Shown: positions 58,664 through 64,000 of the stretch, piece by piece | Numbering within the stretch: the first letter of the stretch is position 1 | Layout: every line of letters begins with the position of its first letter | Assembly: GCF_000275845.1 (NCBI RefSeq) | Contig: NW_006766883.1 | Location: forward strand, 470,494 to 534,493 | DNA length: 64,000 bases | Origin: Dichomitus squalens LYAD-421 SS1 | Taxonomy: Eukaryota > Basidiomycota > Agaricomycetes > Polyporales > Polyporaceae | Direction: 5' to 3' | The notes under the pieces: generated by a model | The model's database searches: none | What the model was told of the DNA's origin: nothing | Seen by the model: the letters and a program-made list of their open reading frames with translations, nothing else | Position numbers and translations under genes: made by a program

Positions 58664-61600
58664 TCATTCCCCTGCGCGGAAGCGTTCGTCAGTCCGCGTA
58701 TTGTCGTGATATAGAACAGCAAGGTAACTCACAATCACGCCAGTACTGAGTGAAGTGTTCTAGAACTTCAATGACAACGCTACTCTTGTACATGAGCGCG
58801 TGCTCTGCACCCTTGACGACCTTGACTTGGCATTTGTCGGGCCCCATAGCGTTTTCCATCCAGCGGACAGCGTGTTCGGCAATCTTCTCGTCCCGGTCAC
58901 CGTACCACACTCGGACGCTGTGAGGGTACGCATGATACGAGAAGCCCATAGGCAACCGATCGTGGTTGAGGATCTGTAGTAGGTCGCTGTGGGTACCTTT
59001 TGACGACTCTGAATGGGATGCAGCAATGAGTGCATTGCCGAGAGCAGCCTGGAAGCCTTGAGTAGATGTAGGGGTTGATGTGGGTGTAGTCTTGATCGTG
59101 GCCGTTTGCGGTGACTGGAGGAAGGAGAGAGAAGGGGATGTGGGGCTAGCCGCGCCGAAAGAGACGGAGCGACGGCCACCTGCGCGAGGAGACGATATAG
59201 ACGCCATTGAGCCATCCTTGGAGAGGTCCAAGCGTGGGAGATCTCGGGGTTTCTTCATCGACGCTGGAGAAGGGGGGCCCGTCTCGAGCATCGCAGGGTC
59301 CGTCCAGTCAAACTGGTCCAGACCGAGACCAATCTCGGCGTTGTCGCTCAAAGTCGGAGTAGGGATCCACGGTGACGTAGGCACCGGAGGATCCGACATC
59401 TTTGGTGTGTTCCCTCTTGACCGACCTTTGAGCGAGCCCATAGAACGAAGAGCCTTGAGCTTCTTGGCCGGACCATTGCTCGACTTGGCGTTGGAGGGGC
59501 TCTGCGCTTCTTGGTTGCCAGACTTGAAACGCCCGAGAAAGCCTTTTGACGGCTTGCGAGTTGCGGTCGACGGATTGCCACACCTGCTATCGCTAATGGT
59601 CCGGTTGCGATATGAGCTGGAGCTGTTACGTCCTAAGGTGCTACGACTGTCGAAGCGCCCTTCGAAGTCACGCAGGTCATCGTATTCGGAAAATGCTGCA
59701 GACGAGATACTGGGTCGCGGTTCCGCTTCCTGTTGACCTGCCGCCATCTTGCCTCGCGTAACAGTGGACGCTGTTGTTGGGGGCGAATTGAGGGCTGACG
59801 TAGATGAAGAGGCAGAGTTTGGAGGCGAGGAAATGGGCGACTTCGCATTGAAGCCAATGCCTTCGAACGCAATGGTAGGCGGCTTCCCCAGCATCCAAGC
59901 TTGGACCTTCCACTCGGCGGCTTGAGCGGTCTTCAGTAGGCCATTCGGGACGTACTTCAGCCACTTGTATCCTCCTATGAAGCCAAGTAAGTTGCCACTG
60001 CTACCGAATATAGCACCCGAAACAACTTACCGCCCTCTCCACCAGCCACCCAAGGAGCGAGGAGACAAACGTCACCCCGAATCCGTTCAGGATATCGATT
60101 GGCGAAGGCCATCGCGTACGGCGCGCCTGCGGAATGCGCCATCACGCTGCACTGACCGATATCCAATTGGTCTAGCACCTCCTCCACGACAGAGGACCAT
60201 TCCGGGATGCCTCTCGCTGACTTCGATTTCGGTACCTCTGTCCGACCAAGGCCCCAACTGCCAAGACAATCAGTCCTCTGCGCAGCTGCACCAGTACGTC
60301 TACGACTACTCACCGATCGATGGTGATGAGCCTGATTCCCATACACTCCGCCATCTCATCGTACAAACCCATTATATGTCGGACACACCCCAAACCCAAG
60401 AATACAATGACGGGAAAACCCGTGGGACTCCCCAAATCGGACAAACTCACAGTGAGCGGGTTGCCGCGCGAGGCGTGCGGGGACCGAGTAAGGCGAAGGA
60501 GAGTAGTTAAGCGAGTAGAACGCAGGTACTGGGCGATGGTCTGCGAAGGTGAGTTGACTGGCACCTTCGTGAGCCCCATCAGATCGAGAGGAGGGAGGGG
60601 CGGCTGGTCGGAGATCGTGGTGTTGTAAGAGTAGATAGAGGACTCTCGGCGACTGTCCGAACGGGGGGAGGAAATAGTGCGTGTCATCTCCGGGGCCGTG
60701 TGTTGCTGGTGCTGCTGGAATGAGCGTGCTTTGTGAACGGTGCGAGGGACAACCGAAGAGCGCTTTTCCGCTTGTATGGTACGCTGGATTTCCTCCGCGA
60801 GCGTGTCTACTGACGAGCGCGAGACAAGGTCACCTTCCTCGTCTACGGGCGGAGCAGCTGGTTCTTGCGAGACCTCACGATGCTTTCCGAGGGAGCTAAC
60901 CGTAGGAGCGATACTATCGTGGCCATGGCTAGTCGCATAAGACGATTTGCGGGAGCGTGAGGAATGCTCTAGAGGAGCATGGGCACGGATGATGTCCGAA
61001 ATAGACGGCGCTACCGTCCGGTGAGGGGAAGGGAATTGCTTGGACAAATCCGTGACGGATGGACTGGTCGAAGGACGGGGGGAGGTGTTGCTTGTCACCG
61101 TGGTAGAAGAAGCGGTGCGTACCGGGGTACGGTGGGGCGACTTCCGGGGTCGAGGAGGAGGCGAACGAGTGCGTGCCGGCTCCTCTTCGTCCTCGTCGGC
61201 ATCAGAGTCGCGAGATCGACTGGAATGCTTGCGCGGCCGAGCACCGCCGAGAATTACTCCAGGAGGAGGCGTGGGGAGCGGGGGATGGTAGAGCGGATGG
61301 AAGCCGGTTTTGGTGAACTTCGAGGAACGCCCCGACATGCCTCTCAATCCCATGAAATGGTCATCGTTCCCAAACTCATTCATCCCATCCACCAAAGCGT
61401 CCATAGTCTCAACACCCGCAATCGGTGCAGCGACTACGACGGAAGCGATGCCGAAGATGGGGTCACGTAGGAAAGGGTCGTCAATCGGCGTTTGGGGCGC
61501 GTCCTCGAGATGGCTGAGTGTCGAGGAGTTCGAGTCGCGCAAGGGGTATGGGTATGGCCCACCGCTATCACGACTGTACGCACTCCGCTTGGTAGGACCC

Positions 61601-62046
61601 GACCGCGTCCGCGAGCGCGCGTTGGTACTCTCGTAACCCTTCGAGGGCGTTGGCCTCTCGTCAACGCTTGGAAAGTCGAAGAAATTCCCTTGCGTGTCGT
61701 CCTCCCTGTCACACTCCTCCCACTCCCTCGGTCGGCTGCTCTTCGGGAAGCTCTGTTCGTGCCTCAGGCTGGGTTGCTTAGAAGGTCGCCGGTTGTGATG
61801 ACGTCCCCCGAGGTCTTGAGGGCGGGATATCACCGGTCTTGACACGTCTTGAAAGGCATGGAACGAGGAGGGGGACGTGGGCTTCTCAGCGTGAGATCGA
61901 GTGCCTCCGGCCGAAGGGGAAGACTGCTCATGTTCAGGAGAGCGATGTTCGCGCCGCAACGAAAGGAACGAGGGTTTCTTTGGTGACTTCCACGAGCCGC
62001 CGCCGTTTGCGAGGGAACGTTCTTCGGCCTGAACTCGTGTGGACAT
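58664..62046 (-). CDS. giant alpha/beta hydrolase with disordered insertions
   Basis: The start at 62046 (MSTRVQAEERSLANGGG) opens about 450 residues of Ser/Pro/Arg-rich disorder. The hydrolase core begins SPSQTIAQYLRSTRLTTLLR and continues DLGSPTGFPVIVFLGLGCVR and MGIRLITIDRWGLGRTEVPK. The nucleophile elbow is SVMAHSAGAPYAMAFANRYP, with Ser at 60131-60133 and Ala in place of the first Gly of GHSxG. After YKWLKYVPNGLLKTAQAAEW the fold is interrupted by about 230 disordered residues. It resumes with RVWYGDRDEKIAEHAVRWME (Asp) and VVKGAEHALMYKSSVVIE (His). The last codons (W-E-stop) are in a small exon ending at 58664. Length is about 1,050 residues. The catalytic triad looks complete; the substrate is unknown. 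Confidence 0.85.
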
Positions 62047-62662
62047 ATTGAATATGGGAAAACAGCAGTGAACGTGGCGGAGAAAGAGCGGGAGGGGCCG
62101 TCAGAAGGGGAATGCCGCTGGGCCTATGGGCGGGGCGTGCAACGCTGGTAGTCGCAGACCTGCGTCGCTGTCACCGACGACGACGGGAAATGAGCGGGGT
62201 ATCTGGCCGTGATAGGACGAGAGATAGCTACGGAATGTCCTGGGCGGCACAAAAGAACTTGGGCGCCTAATCCCACGAAATTCAATCAGGAAGCCCCCGG
62301 CGAGCAACGCTGGCTTGTGGCTGCATCCCACACCGCTCCATGAGCAGCGGATTCGACGTAAAGCATAGCGACCGGTCATATAAGACAGGAATGAACTACC
62401 TACTAGTACAGCGATGGAAGACAAAGTGGCCCTGGGTACAACTACAGTATGTACGCGGTAACAAAGCGGTGGAGCGGTACTGCGTACTTGAAGATGTCGA
62501 CTGGATAGCGTATGGACGGGGAGTAGATGAATTCCATGTACAAGGAGTTTATGAGCAGGTGCAACTTGACACGGCGTCAGTCGTCATATCCCAAGTGGAG
62601 TCTGCAGAAGGGCACAACGCATGAGTAGTCGTGCCGCTGCGCGAGCACCATGACCTACCAAA
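62047..62662. other. intergenic region, no gene seen
   Basis: These 616 bp lie between the hydrolase start and the stop of the next minus-strand gene. Frames on both strands (for example 62340-62624 plus) show no recognisable domain. Confidence 0.5.
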
Positions 62663-63802
62663 TCAACATAGGGCGTAAGAGTGGATTTCGACTGTCCCAG
62701 AACCCAATTGTATCCCCCGAGATTGACAGGCGTGCTGCAGAGCACCACGTTGATCCGGTGACCAGAAAGTAAAGGGTGGTAGGTTGGTACCGGCAGGGGT
62801 GACAAGTCGCCGAAGGCATGGGAGCTTGGCAGACTGGACGTACAACGTCCATTCGTCTGGAGCGATGCGGATGATACGCCCAAGGATTGCAAGCTCCGCG
62901 AGCTTTGGGCAGGCCCGGGCGATCGCGTCCAACGTCTGCGGGTTGACATCAAACCCAGAGACGCTGAGAATCTGGAGGTTCGGGCAGGTCGGAGCCTCTT
63001 CGTCAAAAATAGACGGCTGGGTCGACATGTCCGTTGCGGCGTAGTGAAGCTCTTCGAGGCCGGGACACGCCTCTAACATAGAGATGATATGGTCATCCAT
63101 GTCGACGGCCGACTTCCCGACGACTTTGAGGACGCGTAGTGAATCCCAAGCTGCCGAACACAGGTCGGGAAGGAACCCGTCGACGATGTCCACGTTGCTG
63201 AGCGTGAGACGGGTCATAACGCTTGGACGCTCCAAAGTAGGAGGGTGTATCGTGAGTGCGAGATTGCTCAAGGTAAGCTGCCGGAGGTGGGGGAATCTGA
63301 ATGCTACTACGTCGTCCCATTCGAGTGAGGGGAGCCTGTGAACAGTGGACAATGCATGGCCATCTGAAGAGCTGTAGCCGTCGATGTGAAGCGTCGTAAT
63401 CGCATGAGTATCGACCATGACGTGGATGAACCGCTCGGCTGAGACAGCTAAGTCCCCGCCAAAGGCGATGGCCTGCAGCCCCTTGAGCGCAAGGATGAAC
63501 CTCAAGCTCTGCATCTCTTCTGCATCGAGGAGGCGTCGACCATCCGCGATCGGCCGGAGGTCCAGTCCTCGGAGGTACGAGAGCAGGGTAGTGTTCTCGC
63601 TAAGGGTCCGGGCGAAGAGCTTGCATGCGCGAAACGACCGCAGAGATGGCGTCGCATACAGTCGCTTTCTGACAGGAGTGAGCCATGCTGAGGAAATGAG
63701 CGCAAGCCGCTGGAAATCTCGTGGCCACCAGTGGTCGTCGCTTTCAATAATGACATGGACGAGGTCGTCAACGAGGACGGGCAGCCGGTGCTTGAAGTGC
63801 AT
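62663..63802 (-). CDS. F-box-like/LRR protein, single exon
   Basis: The start at 63802 gives MHFKHRLPVLVDDLVHVIIE, then an F-box-like segment (RDFQRLALISSAWLTPVRKR). Irregular leucine-rich repeats follow: LKGLQAIAFGG, HAITTLHIDGYS, FPHLRQLTLSNLAL, WDSLRVLKVVGKSA, CPGLEELHYAATD, CPNLQILSVSGFDV and CPKLAELAILGRI. Length is 379 residues with no intron, unlike the other window genes. It is not a close paralogue of the F-box-like pair at 31577-36053. It is probably an SCF substrate receptor of unknown target. Confidence 0.75.
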   Translation of the reverse strand: MHFKHRLPVLVDDLVHVIIESDDHWWPRDFQRLALISSAWLTPVRKRLYATPSLRSFRACKLFARTLSENTTLLSYLRGLDLRPIADGRRLLDAEEMQSLRFILALKGLQAIAFGGDLAVSAERFIHVMVDTHAITTLHIDGYSSSDGHALSTVHRLPSLEWDDVVAFRFPHLRQLTLSNLALTIHPPTLERPSVMTRLTLSNVDIVDGFLPDLCSAAWDSLRVLKVVGKSAVDMDDHIISMLEACPGLEELHYAATDMSTQPSIFDEEAPTCPNLQILSVSGFDVNPQTLDAIARACPKLAELAILGRIIRIAPDEWTLYVQSAKLPCLRRLVTPAGTNLPPFTFWSPDQRGALQHACQSRGIQLGSGTVEIHSYALC

Positions 63803-64000
63803 GGGGGCTGCGGCAAATGCGACAAGTGCTAGTGGTTGCTAGTGGTTGGAAAGACAGGAGTACGCGAGTTAGATGGGCACTGACCAGACGGACATACACA
63901 CGCATGCCATGATGCTCTAAGACAAGCGAGACGTTTGGATGAGGGCCTTGACAGTCGTGGGCGATCCCGAGTTGGGCGGGCCCCTCCTGATGCGGAACGG
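63803..64000. other. window edge, no gene seen
   Basis: This is the upstream region of the single-exon F-box-like gene. A short duplication (GCTAGTGGTTG repeated at about 63828-63848) is visible. Confidence 0.4.

Noticed and set aside
62340..62624. 94-codon plus-strand frame preceded by a CATATAAG-like word
   Set aside because: No domain, signal peptide or homologue is recognised, and it overlaps a minus-strand frame of similar quality.

Overview
The window is nuclear DNA of a filamentous basidiomycete, most likely a wood- or litter-decaying Agaricomycete. This is inferred from dense genes with many 45-70 nt GT..AG introns, tiny exons, GC-rich coding sequence, a cellulose-binding (CBM1) GH3 beta-glucosidase, a fungal-type Atg16 without WD repeats, a Cdc11-type septin and fast-evolving F-box/LRR proteins. 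I saw no rRNA, tRNA, CRISPR array or prokaryotic feature. All multi-exon models were built by eye from reading frame, family conservation and splice signals, so outer limits are firmer than some internal junctions.

Layout. 1-1353: a 3'-shortened trypsin-like protein gene next to non-coding DNA with a 41-bp duplication. 1671-17048: a housekeeping block with mitochondrial branched-chain aminotransferase (-), 6-phosphogluconate dehydrogenase (+), the ribosome-biogenesis helicase Dhr1/DHX37 (-), an ASNSD1-type asparagine synthetase-like protein (+), prohibitin-1 (+) and a three-RRM Pub1/TIA-1-type protein (+). 18072-23242: a secreted low-complexity protein converging on the CBM1-GH3 beta-glucosidase. 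23716-30731: an Osh3-like oxysterol-binding protein (-), Rab7/Ypt7 (-) head to head with Atg16 (+), and a secreted Gly-rich protein (+). 31577-36053: an F-box-like/LRR gene and a decayed tandem paralogue interrupted by a ~720-bp element with ~93-bp terminal inverted repeats and TA ends (Tc1/mariner-like MITE). 36364-53260: aconitase/homoaconitase-like Aco2 (+), mitochondrial MutS homologue Msh1 (-), septin Cdc11 (+), a MIT-domain protein (+) and an Ies1-like INO80 subunit (-). 53819-63802: an erythromycin-esterase-family protein (+), a mucin-like single-pass membrane protein (+), a very large alpha/beta hydrolase with disordered insertions (-) and another F-box-like/LRR protein (-).

Genes are arranged mostly as divergent pairs with 230-730 bp shared promoters (BCAT/6PGD, DHR1/ASNSD1, YPT7/ATG16, MSH1/CDC11, IES1/Ere-like) and convergent pairs with short 3' spacers. 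There is no secondary-metabolite cluster. Functional links are loose: Ypt7 and Atg16 both serve autophagy and vacuole traffic, several products are mitochondrial (BCAT, prohibitin, aconitase, Msh1), and the secreted GH3 enzyme fits lignocellulose use. The most notable non-genic signal is the inverted-repeat element at 34447-35166. I found no convincing wholly new multi-gene system.
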